Origin: Siphonodentalium dalli
Taxonomy: Eukaryota > Mollusca > Scaphopoda > Gadilida > Siphonodentaliidae
Length of the DNA stretch: 64,000 nucleotides
Assembly: GCA_032622095.1 (NCBI GenBank)
Contig: CP136066.1
Location: 41,613,835 to 41,677,834 of the forward strand
Direction of reading: 5' to 3'
Part shown: piece after piece, positions 33,111-45,386 of the stretch
Position numbering within the stretch: the first letter of the stretch is position 1
Layout of the letters: every line of letters starts with the position of its first letter
Program-made: the position numbers and the translations under genes
The notes under the pieces: generated by a model
The model's input: the letters and a program-made list of their open reading frames with translations, nothing else
Database searches by the model: none
What the model was told of the DNA's origin: nothing

Positions 33111-34140
33111 GCAATGTGTTATGTAAACAGAAGCAAAACTTCTGTAACACGATCAGGCTCTTGTTTGCGTACACCATTGTACGTCTTGACGACAAAATAC
33201 TACTTACGCGCTGATTATGTTTGGCATATGAACAAAACTATATATATTTTAATATTCCTTCTGTTCATGGCGCTTTGAACACATATGAATATTTCTGCAA
33301 CGAACGCCGCCCGTGCCTTTTAACGATGTTAATAGAAGCTTTTTGAACATAGTGGCTACATAAACTGATATTAGAGACATGCTTTAATCATTTGGTACCC
33401 AGAAAGACCAAAGTCACCTCGAAATGTTGTTCCAAATACAGTTATCAACGGCATTCTCCAAACGAAGCCAACGCTGACCTCATTTTGAACTTGACGATTT
33501 TGAACTTGACGATTTTGAACTTGACGATTTTGAACTTGAGGATGTACTGAACATTTATCCTACAGTATAATACCACCAACAATTTATAAACCCGCAAACT
33601 CTATTTATTTCTTGCACTCATGTCAAACATGGAGGTGCAAGTTGATGTTTACAATGGGTTAGTCTCCGAATGCCAGTCAACTTCAGGTGTGACAATTAAT
33701 TAGTGGGATGTCCTTCTCGATCTGGATTGACGCAGATCATTGTCCCAGCCCAATCTTTCGCCCAAGTGGGAGTTTATGATAATGGTCGAATGAACAATTG
33801 GATGTTATGTTGAGGTTTTTATTCATATCCATTATTTACATAGCTTACTCATTTTATATTTGAAATTATATACAACAGTTATACAAAATGACATCATATC
33901 TTCACAATAATATAATTCTAGTCTAATGTCCAGACAAACGACCCATTGCATCGAGAAACTCCATTTTGTCAATTTCTCCTCCTCTATGAACTCGCTTATA
34001 GTGGCCGATGCTGTTCTCGATGGCTCTATATTTTCTCTTTCTTGGAGCAACTTTTCCACCACATGCCAATTGTTTCAAAGTTGTTGTTGGAAACTGGTGT
34101 CGGATGGCATTTTGGATGGCCGACAAATTTAAATTCAAAT
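33111..34140. other. Sequence to the right of the truncated polymerase
   Basis: No continuation of the polymerase was found in any frame. It holds a dispersed-repeat copy at about 33,236-33,325 (related to 42.95 and 44.01 kb) and a 15-bp tandem repeat at 33,482-33,540. A 76-aa minus-strand frame at 33,923-34,153 has a basic patch ('RKRKYR') that I cannot assign. Confidence 0.5.
33482..33540. repeat. 15-bp tandem repeat, about four copies
   Basis: The unit 'ttgacgattttgaac' is repeated about four times with only the edge copies altered. It may mark a replication-slippage site near the truncated end of the Polinton-like element. Confidence 0.9.
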
Positions 34141-34145
34141 ACATG

Positions 34146-35327
34146 TATAACAAATAATATTGCCACTACCAGTACAACAGCAGTGAATACAGCATCAACA
34201 GTCACTGCAAATTCCTTTACCAGTGCTTTAATCGACAAAGAGCAGGTGACAGTAACAGACATTCCAAACACGATTACTAGTGTTAGTTCAATGTCAACTA
34301 ATAAAACAATATCTCATTCTATATCGGACAAATCGTCCCCAAAAATGCAGTCAATTACAACAGTCTCTAAATCACGGCCACTGCAACAGAAGTAATTCAA
34401 ACTGTAGCATCCTGCCACACCAACCTCAGCCAAAAAGAGAAAAGCTAAAAATACAGCTACACCAGAGGTGAACTCAAACACGACGTTGAAACAATTGTCA
34501 ACAGCTCAATGGGAAATATTCAGGAACAGCTAAAATCCTTAACATCCATGTTTTCAAATTTGACGTCAACACTAAAAGTAACTGTGGAAAATGCACTTCT
34601 TCCAGTCCACATAGAAATTAACCAAAACAAGGCAAATATTCAGCAGATAAATAATCAAATAGCTCAACTCCAGACTGCACAATCTCAAGCCTCTGCTGAC
34701 TTGGGACGGATAAACAAAAAGGTTGAAGATCAGAATATAAAAATAAACTCTCAACAAAATAAGATCGAGGTCCTTGAAGCAAAACTAGAAGAATCGGATA
34801 AAGAAAATAAACTGTTAGTGGAAGCTCTGGAACAACACGGTAGGAAAAGCTGCCTACGTTTCCACAATGTTATCCTTCCTCCTGGGGTAACTGGGACGGC
34901 CGTGGATGGTAACATATTATTATTAAACATTGCAGAAACCATGGATCCAAAATTAAATATTGTTAGGAGTGATATTACAAAAGACCACCAACTCGGACCA
35001 GTGAGAGTAATTACCAAAAGGAACGAAGATGGCACTTCAAACACTACGCGATCTGTGCAAATTATAGCAAGATTTGTGACCGATGAGCCCAAACATGTTT
35101 TCTTGAAATCAAGAAAAGAAATAAAAACAAAGACAGGTGTCATGGTTAGTGAGGACTTAACAAAGCACCGCTATAATTTACTGAAAACATTAGATGAAGC
35201 CAAGAAACTAAAGAAAATACATGCATGCTGGACGCGTGAAGGAAATCTGTTCTACAAAAGGTCGAAATTTGCAGAAAAGACCCTTGTGAAAACTGACTAT
35301 GATCTCAGAGCCCACTTTGGACTGTAA
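34146..35327 (+). CDS. LINE ORF1 protein (coiled coil plus L1-ORF1-like RNA-binding domain), probably frameshifted at its N-terminus
   Basis: The main frame, 34,509-35,327 (272 aa), starts with a coiled coil ('KANIQQINNQIAQLQTAQ', then 'KIEVLEAKLEESDKENKLL'). It continues into 'HGRKSCLRFHNV', the start of an RRM-like region, and ends with 'VSEDLTKHRYNLLK' and 'HACWTREGNLFYK'. This is the layout of LINE ORF1 proteins of the 'LINE-1 type transposase domain' family, nucleic-acid chaperones that bind the element's RNA. Upstream, a Ser/Thr-rich frame (about 34,146-34,395) and a short 'KKRKAKN'-containing frame look like the N-terminal part in shifted frames. No ORF2 follows directly. Confidence 0.75.
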
Positions 35328-36990
35328 TAATAATAATAATATTATAAACATAATAATAAGGCATATCAAGATAATGGCTAGAACTTTCCGCATCCGATAG
35401 GGTTCAGTGCTCCCAAATCGTCGCTAAATGAACATTAAAAGCCCTGCTGGAGTCTGAGAGAGAGCGTGTATGGCATCTTAATATGCTCTGTTCCATACTT
35501 TTTTTGATATATTTCAATTCTTTAAAACATAGACTCTCATATAACCCTCCACAAGCCGCACCAAAAATTCAATACCTAATTAAATCAGAAATAAATTTAA
35601 ATTATTTCATCTTGCTAAGAATAAACATGATTATTGCATTACAAGTGCACAGTTAGATAACTTTAACTTATTGGCAAGAATGTCTCACACGTTCGATAAT
35701 GTGGGCATTTCAATATCCGCAAATTAAAAACGTAAGGTAAAAACCAAACTATACAAAAAAAAAATTTGTTTATAGTTATACAATACACCAAACACAATGT
35801 CCCCCTTTATACAAAACATAATTTATATCCGGTGGCCCTTGTTTATGAAATTGATCAATACCGGTAACCAGGATAGAAGTATTGTTTGTTCTCAAATGGC
35901 AATCACAATGTGACTAAAATATTTAACCATTAAATCACATAATATACATTTAAGAGCCGACCCGTAACGTTACAAACTGTGTATTGTTATTACCAAATTC
36001 TCCCATTATACTAGTACAAAAACCGTCAAAAACTGTACAGTGCTCACAATGGAACACTCGAAATTAGGGACGGTAACAACTACATTGTCGAATTCCAACA
36101 CTTTCTTGTCATGTAAGTTATCTGACTGTACATCACTTAAGTTGACTAAAACTCAATAAAGATTTGGACCTAGATACCTCTTACTTTACCTTCAGAAATT
36201 AAAAAAAAAATAATCATGTATCCTTGGCTTGTTTTTCCTGTTTTTAAAACGGAAGCAAATAAATATTGACAATAATAAAAACCGGTCCAGAGTGAAAATG
36301 AAACAATAACAACAATGAATGTAAAGCGAGAACTTTACTTCCCAACAAAAAAAAAAACAATCTGGATTCTTATATACCCAGGCAGAAAACTATCTATGTT
36401 GGTGAAATATATATATATATGTGATTGTTTATGGATCTTATTATGAGATTAGTATGCATATTATTACTCGTGTACTTATATCTGATGTTCTTGGAACTTC
36501 GGAATGAGGTATGCCCCCCCCCCCCCACTTGACTGTTGGAGATGCATTCAGAGTTCCTGGCTAATTTTCAGAAAGAAAATGTTTGGAGGGAATATACAAA
36601 CAACAAAACCAAAATCCATCCTATTTATATTTTGCTCACATTCTAGTACATTTTTGGGACACTAAAATTAATGGTAAATCTCAAATTAAAAGTGCATAAA
36701 TGTTTTAAAAAAGCCAAAAAGACAAAAACAAAAATTAGGCTAAATTAGGCTAAATTTAAATCTGGATGGCTGAAGGCCTAAAACCATGAATGCGTCTTGG
36801 ACTTTCTCCTGGGGAGGATTTGTACAGTGTTTTACAATATATAGTATACCACACATAATATGGAATATACATTGATTTGTTGATTACTCAAAGCAAAATT
36901 TGTGAATACCCAGACAACACAGGGTCCATTGAGATTTTCAAAAAGAGCAAATAATTCATTCATTCACCAACCAGACTCATAGTAGATACC
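35328..36990. other. Non-coding interval after LINE ORF1
   Basis: Opens with a (TAA)n-like run (35,325-35,345). A rich, homopolymer runs of A or C (about 35,755, 36,345, 36,517) and a TA run near 36,405 occur. No reading frame of note. If the ORF1 came from a 3'-truncated LINE, its ORF2 is lost here. Confidence 0.55.
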
Positions 36991-36991
36991 T

Positions 36992-37438
36992 TTAACCATT
37001 TACCCAACAGAACGACCCTGTGCCAATGCATGCTCTTATATATGCGAGTCGACCATAGGTCGCCTCTCATATATAAGAGAACGCATTGGCTTAACACATA
37101 TTAAAAATGATAAAATTGTCAAAGAATGTAGAAAAATATTATAAAAATTTGTTAAAAAATGTAAGAAAAAATTACAAAATTGTTAAAGAATGTGAGAAAA
37201 GGTGGTAAAAAGTGTTATTTTTTTTTGTTTAGGCCAATGCATTCCTTTTATATGCGAGGCGACCTATGGTCGACTCGCATATATAAGAGAATGCATTGGC
37301 ACAGGGCATAACTGTGGTCATTGAACCGGTTCCTATGATATCCATATTTGTATGGTGTTATTGAGACAGACCGAAGATATTTTAGGCTGTTGAAGCTTTA
37401 TTTGGGCGTTTTGGCCGTTTTGTTGGGTAAAGGGTTAA
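36992..37438. mobile_element. piggyBac-type MITE (TTAA-flanked) carrying nested-palindrome modules, copy A
   Basis: The left end is TTAA then 'CCATTTACCCAACA' and the right end is 'TGTTGGGTAAAGGG' then TTAA. TTAA target duplication with CCC...GGG ends is characteristic of the piggyBac superfamily. Inside, two ~75-90-bp modules (37,015-37,090 and 37,231-37,306), each a palindrome in itself, stand as inverted copies of each other. They flank an A-rich core of 'gttaaagaatgt' phrases. No transposase. Confidence 0.8.
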
Positions 37439-37587
37439 GACAGTATTCCTTCATTTCCAAAAAAATATATATCATCCTGCACTGTGATATTTCACTAAAA
37501 GCAGTTAGTTATCAAATTATTGTTGTAAATGGGAACCATACTACGACGATTACACAGACTCAAACTGTGCAACAGGTATCACACACT

Positions 37588-38347
37588 AGGGGTGGTATTC
37601 ACCAAGCGGGTTTATTTTATAAACCATGTAGTTTATTTGGTAGTGGCTGAACGCATAGGTGTCTCCGCTTTAGCGCCAACGACACACGCTGTCGATGATG
37701 TGATTGGTCCAATCTATCAGATTTGTCACCTGTCAATGGACACCGTCTCACGACTAATTCGTGAACACTCACCGGCCACAATCAGCATGTATAGCGGTAT
37801 AATTTTTTGGTATAATTGTATGGAGACTCATGCAGGCGTTTATACATCTGCAGAATGAGTTTCGATGATATTATTGATGTTTTTGAATTAGCACAGCGTG
37901 AAAATGAAGAGCCAAGAATACAACGTCTCAGAAGAATTTTGTTTGTCTTTTGGTTCTATTTGGAAATTTCCCTGCCATTTCCAAATAAATTTCTTTCCAG
38001 GCATCATTTTTCCGGTGCTGGTGGACGGTGCCGGTTTCTTTATTCTCTAGCATTTTGATGCATCTCTGCACAATGCACAAAATAGTGTTTCGCTCGTCGG
38101 CTGTGTATTTAGCCCCCCTTCCTTTCCCTCGGTTACTCATGATTGAAATGAACCAAACGTGTACTGTTACGCGCATGTTTTATGTGACCGGTGGTCAATC
38201 TATTATTGCCGCCAATCACCTTGATTGGATATCCTATACCGCGCGGCGATGTCTTCCCATCTCTGTCCACCGATAGCTTCGCATTGAGCGTCGCCTCGTA
38301 TAAACTACCTGGACTATATATAAATCCAGCTGGTGAATACCACCCCT
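37588..38347. mobile_element. PIF/Harbinger-like deletion derivative
   Basis: The left terminus 'ggggtggtattcacca' and the right terminus 'tggtgaataccacccc' form inverted repeats of about 50 bp that continue with 'gtttat' / 'ataaac' words. The end sequence resembles PIF/Harbinger termini. It encloses a Myb/SANT-like gene on the minus strand and a short plus-strand frame ('MSFDDIIDVFELAQRENEE', from about 37,858) that looks like the start of a second gene, abutting the Myb frame. Harbinger elements normally carry a transposase gene and a Myb-like gene, so an internal deletion that fused their ends would explain this 760-bp element. A clear 3-bp target duplication was not seen. Confidence 0.65.
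37928..38140 (-). CDS. Myb/SANT-like DNA-binding protein of a Harbinger-type element, C-terminally truncated
   Basis: From the ATG at 38,140 ('MSNRGKGRGAKYT') the frame gives about 70 aa. It contains 'KYTADERNTILCIVQRC', 'NDAWKEIYLEMAG' and 'RTKRQ', the spaced aromatic/basic residues of a Myb/SANT-like (trihelix-type) domain. In PIF/Harbinger transposons the second protein of this kind binds the element ends and imports the transposase into the nucleus. It ends abruptly shortly after the third helix; full-length proteins continue. Twelve further codons are open upstream but the chosen ATG starts at a typical basic leader. Confidence 0.65.
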   Translation of the reverse strand: MSNRGKGRGAKYTADERNTILCIVQRCIKMLENKETGTVHQHRKNDAWKEIYLEMAGKFPNRTKRQTKFF

Positions 38348-39694
38348 GATTTTTACATATTCACGTGCGAAGGCATGTTTTGTTTCTCCGCTCTGTTTAC
38401 AGTCACAGCCAACCAATAGCCACCAACCGTAAATTAGGTTACGATAAATACACACAGGAAACAACCGTCAGATGTCCCCGTAAATTAATAGTATTCATAC
38501 ACGAGGATGTTTTGCATATGGCACGTGCTCGAGTACATGCAACGTTTCGACCAATAGCTACCAAGAGTTTTCTAGGTCAACTTTATATATTCATTTCACC
38601 CTGCGAACCACGTGCTCTCAGGCCGCACCGTTTCGACTCGCATCCAATCATCTGACAGAGTTATTGGGTCACAGCCTCTCTTTTATACTACACGTGTTTG
38701 TTCCACAAATAGACCTGGCACAGTTTCCGCCTGTCTTTCTGGTCAAAATGTCTTGACTGTCGGTCTGTGATACAAACGCGTACTTTCTGCACAATTATTT
38801 AGCTACTATAAAACATGTTTATATATTTATCGTGGCTGTAAATATGCAGGTTTCCTGCAAATATGGGCGTATTTAAGGCCCTGAAATAGCGATTTAAAGA
38901 AAAAAAACAACGTTCGAACTTGTCTTGCCCCAATGTAGATCATGCCATGAATCCCTACTCAGGCTGGCGTCAGCCAGAGTGGGGATTCATGGCATGATCC
39001 CGCCCCAATGGATCAAGTTTGACATAAATTATCAGGACTTTGTCTTAATACTGCTGAAGGGGTTTTTGTCGCCACTCTTTCGTGTGCCCGGTTTGGGAAG
39101 AGGTGTTTTGGGAACCTAGCTTGACCTTCGCATAATTTTGAACTCAGAACTGTCAATGAAATATTGCGTGATACATGCATCTATAGCACTTGGCGCACGG
39201 GTATAACCATCTTGAAAATCAATATTTATACTGGTAACTGCTTTTTCTCGACGACACAACTTTGTGATTTACTATAACGTATGTAACATAAAACCGCAAA
39301 GGTCAAGCCGGGTACCGGAAGCATAGACTCCTGGAGCTGGGTGCCCGATACCACTCCCATGTATATATACCATTAGAACAATATTTTCCACCAGCCTACC
39401 CCACTAGACGCGCACCACTCTTCTATTATTTTTTCTTCTTTTTATATAATTTTCTTTTTCATACCATCGGAAGTAGGCGACTTCCGAATAATGTTCATTT
39501 TTGTGTATATATGTTTTGTTTCATATTCTTTGTATTCCATGGTTGGTTTGGGGGCAGGGGAAGTTTTATTTAATCATGCATTGACCAGACTGGTGGGGTG
39601 TCTGTGCCTGGCCGTCTCAATCCCTCCCTGTTGGGATGTGGGTTGACCTGGCACGATACAGACAGTCCATAGGTCTCTTCGATGCAATCAAGAG
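38348..39694. other. Non-coding interval between Harbinger-like element and LINE
   Basis: Includes two 'ccaatagc(c/t)accaa' phrases (about 38,413 and 38,561) and a perfect-stem hairpin at 38,938-38,999. The stretch from about 39,545 to 39,694 ('gaccagactggtggggtgtc', 'cctggccgtctcaatccctc') precedes the LINE endonuclease frame and is probably LINE sequence. No gene otherwise. Confidence 0.5.
38938..38999. repeat. 62-bp hairpin
   Basis: The arm 'gatcatgccatgaatccc' pairs with 'gggattcatggcatgatc'. The inner part 'ggctggcgtcagcc' forms a second stem, leaving almost no loop. Isolated; no poly-A or terminal features around it. Confidence 0.9.
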
Positions 39695-42590
39695 TTGTGC
39701 ATGCAGACCAAAACTTGGAAAAACAGTAAGTTTCCTCAGATTAAGATTTCCAAATTTGAAATTTGTACTGATCGCATCCCTTTTGCTGATATTCACCCTT
39801 TGTCAGGACCAGTAAATCTGAACGGGCATACTCTCTCAATATTCCATTTAAATATCCGTAGTTTAAGGAATAAACTAGACAAAATGTTAACATCTATCAA
39901 CGAATATGAAATCATATGTTTTACAGAAACCCACCTAGACCCTTTATATAGCTCGGACCATAAACAAATTCCCAATTTCAACGAGCCAATAAGGAAAGAT
40001 CGCGACAGTCACGGAGGAGGCATCTGCGCCTATGTGGCTAATCATATCGTTTATAAACGCTTAAAAGAGTTAGAATTTGATGAAAGTATACTATGTTTTC
40101 AGATAAGTTACAAATCAGTAAAGTACGTACTTGCACGTATAGATCCCAACAGTTTTGCAATTCCAATTTTTGGGAAAAACTTCACTCTACCCTGGATACA
40201 ATGCTCAGTACTAACATGCCTCTCATCTTGATATGCGATCTCAACTCTGATCAACTCGACTTAAACTCAGATATAAATGATCTTATTGACAAACTAAGTC
40301 TGCATAACCTTATTTCAACCGCGACTCGCGTTGGTACACCATCTGCCACCTTATTAGACCCCACAATAGTAAGCGACCAGGTCGTGTCATACGAACATGA
40401 AACAATTGATTTTGGGCGTACTATATCTGATCATTATGCAGTGATGGCCTCTATTTATTTCGACTATGCTCCATCTCAAGAACAAAGGAAACTTATTTGG
40501 CATTACAACGTAGCCGATTTTCCCAGAGCTAATACTATGATTAATGAAATTCATTGGCATAAATTATTGGCCCCTTCTTTGGATATTGACCACATAGTGC
40601 AAACTTTTACATGTATTTACATTAACATAATGAAAACTTGTATCCCACACAAAGAAGTGGTAATCAGACGAAATGATAAACATTGGTTTACATCATAATT
40701 AAGAACCGTTATTCGTAAACGGGACAAACTTAGATGCGCGGCTATCCGCACTGATAAAATAAATGCTTGGGCGAAATACAAATCAATGAGAAATAAAGTT
40801 AATAATATGAAGAAACGCGCAAAACTTGAATATGAAAGCAAATTGGCAGACTTATTCCTATCATCTAGTAATCCGAAATTTTTCTGGCAAACGGTTAAAG
40901 ATATTTTGAATAAAAATCCAAATAGCGTTGTTCCGCCTATCAAATCTCCAAATGGTACTCTTATAATTGATGATTATGGAAAAGCAAATCTTTTAAATGA
41001 GACGTTTATAAAAAATTCCTCCCTCGATGTGTCACACTGTAAACTACCAAGCCTTATATACAAATGTTCTGATAAGATATCAGAAATTGAATTTGAAGAT
41101 GAGGACGTTATACATGCTATAAAAAGCTTAAAGGTTGGCAAAGCGAATGGTCATGATGGTATAAAATGCTTAAAGAAACTGTCTATACTGTTGTTGTGCC
41201 ACTCAAAATAATTTTTACCAAATCTTTTTCCTTGAAATCTTTTCCTGCCGAGTGGAAAAAGGCAAATGTTATCCCGATCCATAAAAAAGATGACCGCTCA
41301 AATCCAGGAAACTATCGTCCTATATCCTTATGATCATGTTTATCTAAAAATTTTGAGAAGATTATTTTGAAATACGTAATTTCTCATTTCGATAACAATG
41401 AATTACTTTATAAGCATCTGTCTGGTTTTGTTCCTGACCATTCAACTACTTTTCAATTAATTGACCTATATCATTCCCTGTGCCAGTCTCTCGACAACAA
41501 ACTGGTGACTTGTTCTATATTCTGTGATATTTCGAAAGAGTCTGGCACACCGGTCTAATACACAAACTTAAAGAATATGGAGTAGAGGGAGACATTTTAT
41601 TGTGGATTATTGACTATATATCAAACAGGACACAGTGTGTGGTCGTTTCTGATGCGCGTCTGATTATATGTATCTCCACGCAGGAGTCCCTCGATGATCT
41701 ATATTGGGCCTTTTCTTATTTCTTGTATTTATAAATGAGATGTCTGATACAATTCATTCTTTTACACGTATGTATGCTGATGACACTTGTTTCACGGATG
41801 CCAGTTCTTCGATTGCAGAAACCAGCACTAATCTATTGGCTGATCTTGATCGTGTCTCTGCTTGGGCAAAACAATGGCTTGTAAATTTGAATCCTGACAA
41901 AACAAAGGCAAGTGTGTTCTCTTTTAGGCCCTCCGGTACAAATGGCATGGATTTGTCACTGGATGACTCCATCATAGAAACTGTCTCATCTCACAGGCAT
42001 CTAGGAATCGTTCTGCAATCCAACCTGGATTGGGATATCCAAATCCAACAACTGGCGACATAACGGACAACAGGTATGAGTTCAGAAATCCAAACTTTGT
42101 TAGACATTTTGTACCAGGCTCTCAGCATACAAATAGTAGTTTCCTTCCATCCATGATTTCGATATGGAATGGCCTAGAGAAATTAGCACAACAAAGCGCA
42201 TCAATTACTACCTTCTCTAATGTTGTAAACCCTCAATCTGGGACACTTAAACCACCAGTGTTTTATTCCAGCGGCAAAAGGAAAGCTAACATTCTGTTAT
42301 GCAGACTCCGAAATAAATAATAAGTAACCCTGAATGTAGTTATGGCCACCTAAACGAGGACGCTGATCATTACATTTTTACTTGTCCCTTTTATCAAAAA
42401 GAAAGGGCCAACCTCGAAAAAAAATAATGCGAATTGGACTATATCAAATACATGTTGCCGATCTACTTTGTGGATCAGTCTCACTTTCCAATGAAGTAAA
42501 TAACCAATTGATTGCAGCTGTCCAAAAATATATTATAAACTCATTGCGATTTGGCGATGAACAGATGCATTACATATAGTGAACATTACC
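39695..42590 (+). pseudogene. LINE retrotransposon, decayed (APE endonuclease plus reverse transcriptase)
   Basis: The AP-like endonuclease begins at 39,695: 'FHLNIRSLRNKLDKM', 'ICFTETHLD' and 'KDRDSHGGGICAYVA' are its signature blocks. A frameshift near 40,150-40,190 moves to the 40,093-40,698 frame, where 'RTISDHYAVMASI' supplies the catalytic SDH motif. An in-frame TAA (40,696-40,698) is followed by the linker and RT fingers (to 41,211). 'NPGNYRPISL' lies near 41,300, and the catalytic 'YADDTCFTDASS' at about 41,770. The C-terminal region (42,030-42,320, then 42,382-42,579 in another frame) carries remnants of a Cys/His knuckle. Organisation is that of the CR1/Jockey group. Several breaks make it inactive. 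Its 5' end probably starts before 39,695. Confidence 0.85.
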
Positions 42591-44295
42591 AGTCATATAT
42601 TACCTTAAACGGAGAACAATATGCACTAAACATAAGCATACGATATAAAACTATCTTACCGTACCCCATACCAATCTTGAACATTCCATATTGTATGTGT
42701 GTGTTTTGTCAGAATTTTTGTTTTGTGTTCAACATTTATGCATTCAAAGTTTTCTTCTGTGCACCACCATCTTTTTCCTGGGGAGAGGAGCTCCACCTAA
42801 GTTGCTATAACTTGTGCTCCAATCCCCATTCGTCCATCCTACATTAGTCTCAAAGCCAAATTTGTTTGAAATGTATAAATGGGATGCTGAATAAAATATG
42901 AAACAACATATAGTTGGTAGACTAAAAGAACTAAACCTGCCTATATTTTAATATTCGTTTCGGCGGTTTTACCAAATGTGAATTCTTTAAAGACATATTA
43001 TGGACTTGTTCATAATATGTCTTTAACGCGTACACTGACTTTGACGCGTATCCTGACTTTGACTATAACTACGGTCATTTTGATGAGGAAGTTCACTCAG
43101 GTTTTTTTTATGAATATAATATGACAGGTGATTTTGAAACACTGTTGAATAAACGTGGCTCATATTGAATATCAACATATTCAAGGCTTGAGTCTGATTG
43201 CGAGAACGAAAAGTGTGATATCGTTTGTCCTCGTTGTTATTTTTACTTTTGAAAAGTAAGATTCTTTCTATTCCTGTGTGTGTCAATCTCTGAGAAATTA
43301 TAATGCCGAATCAACTCAAACACACATTTAATTGATATGCATGTGCTAACTTATGTCGTTCTGACAAGCATCGTGGTCTCAAATATATTACTCTATGCTT
43401 CTTGCGAATCATTAAATTCGCACTCACGTTTTGACGAAAATTATATGACATGGGCTTTTCGAACAAGAATTTGTTCAATTAAAACAAATCTCATAAATCG
43501 TCATTCCAATATACGTAATAACTACACATTTAACTTACCATATTATTCCTGAACTTCCATGCACTGTGTCACACCCTATGGAACTTTACATTCAACTGCA
43601 TAGTGTACGTGCATCACCGGTTGTATATTATATGCTACATGTATTATAATTCTTTCAACATATTTTGTTTGTTAGTTTGGTTTACTTTCAATCGTATATG
43701 TGCATCAAACTTTGTACATTATAGTGTATTATAATTCTGTCAACATATTTTGTGTGTTAGTGTTGGTATCTTTGAGATAACAATAAAGTATTTGCATGTG
43801 TGCAATCGTTATAAGTAAATGCCATAACGCCAGGTCAAGAACGGGGTCAGTTGGTAGACATAATCGGTGGAATATGGTATTAGTTAAAAACACAATAATA
43901 AGAAATCACATTACAATTTTGTTCATATACCAATAATAAATATCGCGTAAATAGCAGCGTATATATCGAGTATAGCATGCTATTTTCGTGATATTTATGA
44001 TTGGAAAAAGAACAGAACCTGCCTATATTTTAATATTCCTTTCGTTTATGGCGGTTTTTACCAAATGTGAATATTTTAACAGCATTGCTTAACGTGAACG
44101 CTGACCGTGCCTTTAAACAAACATGTATCATGTCTGTCAATCGTATTTCGTGTACCGTTTGCAACTTCCGATCACACATTGGAAGTTGTTAAAAACGCTC
44201 TTCGTTCCCGAAGACTAATTTCGGCGACGATTTTATTTGAATGGTTTCGGAAGACAAAAACATTATAAACATAATATCGATTTGATACACTCTTT

Positions 44296-44347
<52 letters not shown>

Positions 44348-44640
44348 AGTTTTTTTCCTGGCCGCTGAAATTTTGCTGCCTGTATATATGACACACCTAA
44401 TTTATTGTGAAATTCTACCATGGCATAAGAGTCATATACTCCACGTTTAGTTCTCGGTTCATTCCTCGATGAAACCATTAATACAAAAATCTCCGTCGCA
44501 TAACATTTTCCTTCGAGCGGCGATAGTGTCTAAGTCTATTGTGGGTTTTATTTACCCCCACCCCCAGCAATATTATATTGCAAACATACCATTCTCCTAG
44601 TACGGCTTTGAAATAAATTGAAATTGACTCATGTATCAAT
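42591..44640. other. Non-coding interval with dispersed repeat copies
   Basis: Two copies of a dispersed repeat start with 'cctgcctattttaatatt'-like sequence ('ctgcctatattttaatattc') at about 42,935 and 44,015, with 'accaaatgtgaat' downstream; a third relative is at 33,236. A 39-bp hairpin ('aaagacatattatg' / 'cataatatgtcttt') lies at 42,988-43,024. No gene supported. Confidence 0.55.
44296..44346. repeat. (TC)n microsatellite
   Basis: About 25 uninterrupted TC dinucleotides. The arginine/glutamate runs it encodes on the minus strand are artefacts. Confidence 0.97.
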
Positions 44641-45386
44641 CCCTCAGGTGGTATGTCGCTACAGAATAACGTCGATATATAGTGTCCACGGGCCCATTGG
44701 GCGCCCAGGCGGTCCCGGGCTCTTTTTGTTTATATGGTATTTTACCGGATTTTGAGGGGTTAATAACATCGGCCGTGGACGCGTCAAAGAATCAATATTT
44801 GGTAGTCACACTCAGGTGGAATTGCACTACCACGCATCATCAAAATATACTATCCGAAAACACACGAAGACACCCGGGCTCTCTTAGCCAATATCGGCAT
44901 TTGGGGTTAATAACACCGACCGGAGTCGAGCGAGCTAGTAAAATGTTCTATGTTGACCTCGTGGGGTATGGCGCTACGTTATAACGTCGATATATAGTGT
45001 CCACGGGCCCATGAGCGCGCCCGGGCGGTCCCGGACTCTTTTTGTTTATATGGTATTTTACTGGATTTTGAGAGGTTAATAACATCGGCCGTGGACGCGT
45101 CAACGAGTCAATATTTGGAAGACACACTCAGGTGTATTGCACTACCACGCATCACTAAAATATACTGTCCGAAAACACACGAAGACACCCGGGATCACCG
45201 GGCTCTCTTAGCCAATATCGGCATTTGCGGGGTTAATAACACCGACCGGAGACGAAAGAGCGAATAAAATCCGCTAGGTTGCCCTCAGGTGGTATGTCGC
45301 TACCTTTTAACTTCGAGATATAGTGTCCACGGGCCCATGGGGGCGCCCGGGCGGTCCCGGGTGCTCCCGGGCGGTAATTAGTCACA
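44641..45386. repeat. ~320-bp tandem repeat, two copies and a partial third
   Basis: The word 'agtgtccacgggccca' recurs at 44,681, 44,995 and 45,322 (314 and 327 bp apart). Each copy starts near 'ggtggtatgtcgctac' and includes 'gttaataacatcggccgtgg' and 'gttaataacaccgaccgg'. GC-rich compared with the flanks. The third copy breaks off at about 45,386 in 'gggcggtcccgggtgctccc'. Confidence 0.9.

Noticed and set aside
33104-34153. Polinton integrase or N-terminal polymerase to the right of the break
   Set aside because: No integrase DDE/zinc motifs and no continuation of the polymerase in any frame by eye; the 76-aa frame there has only a basic patch.
34026-35393. Minus-strand frames opposite the LINE ORF1
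   Set aside because: They are complements of the coiled-coil coding sequence and lack domains.
44172-44478. Arg/Glu-repeat proteins on the minus strand
   Set aside because: They translate the (TC)n microsatellite.
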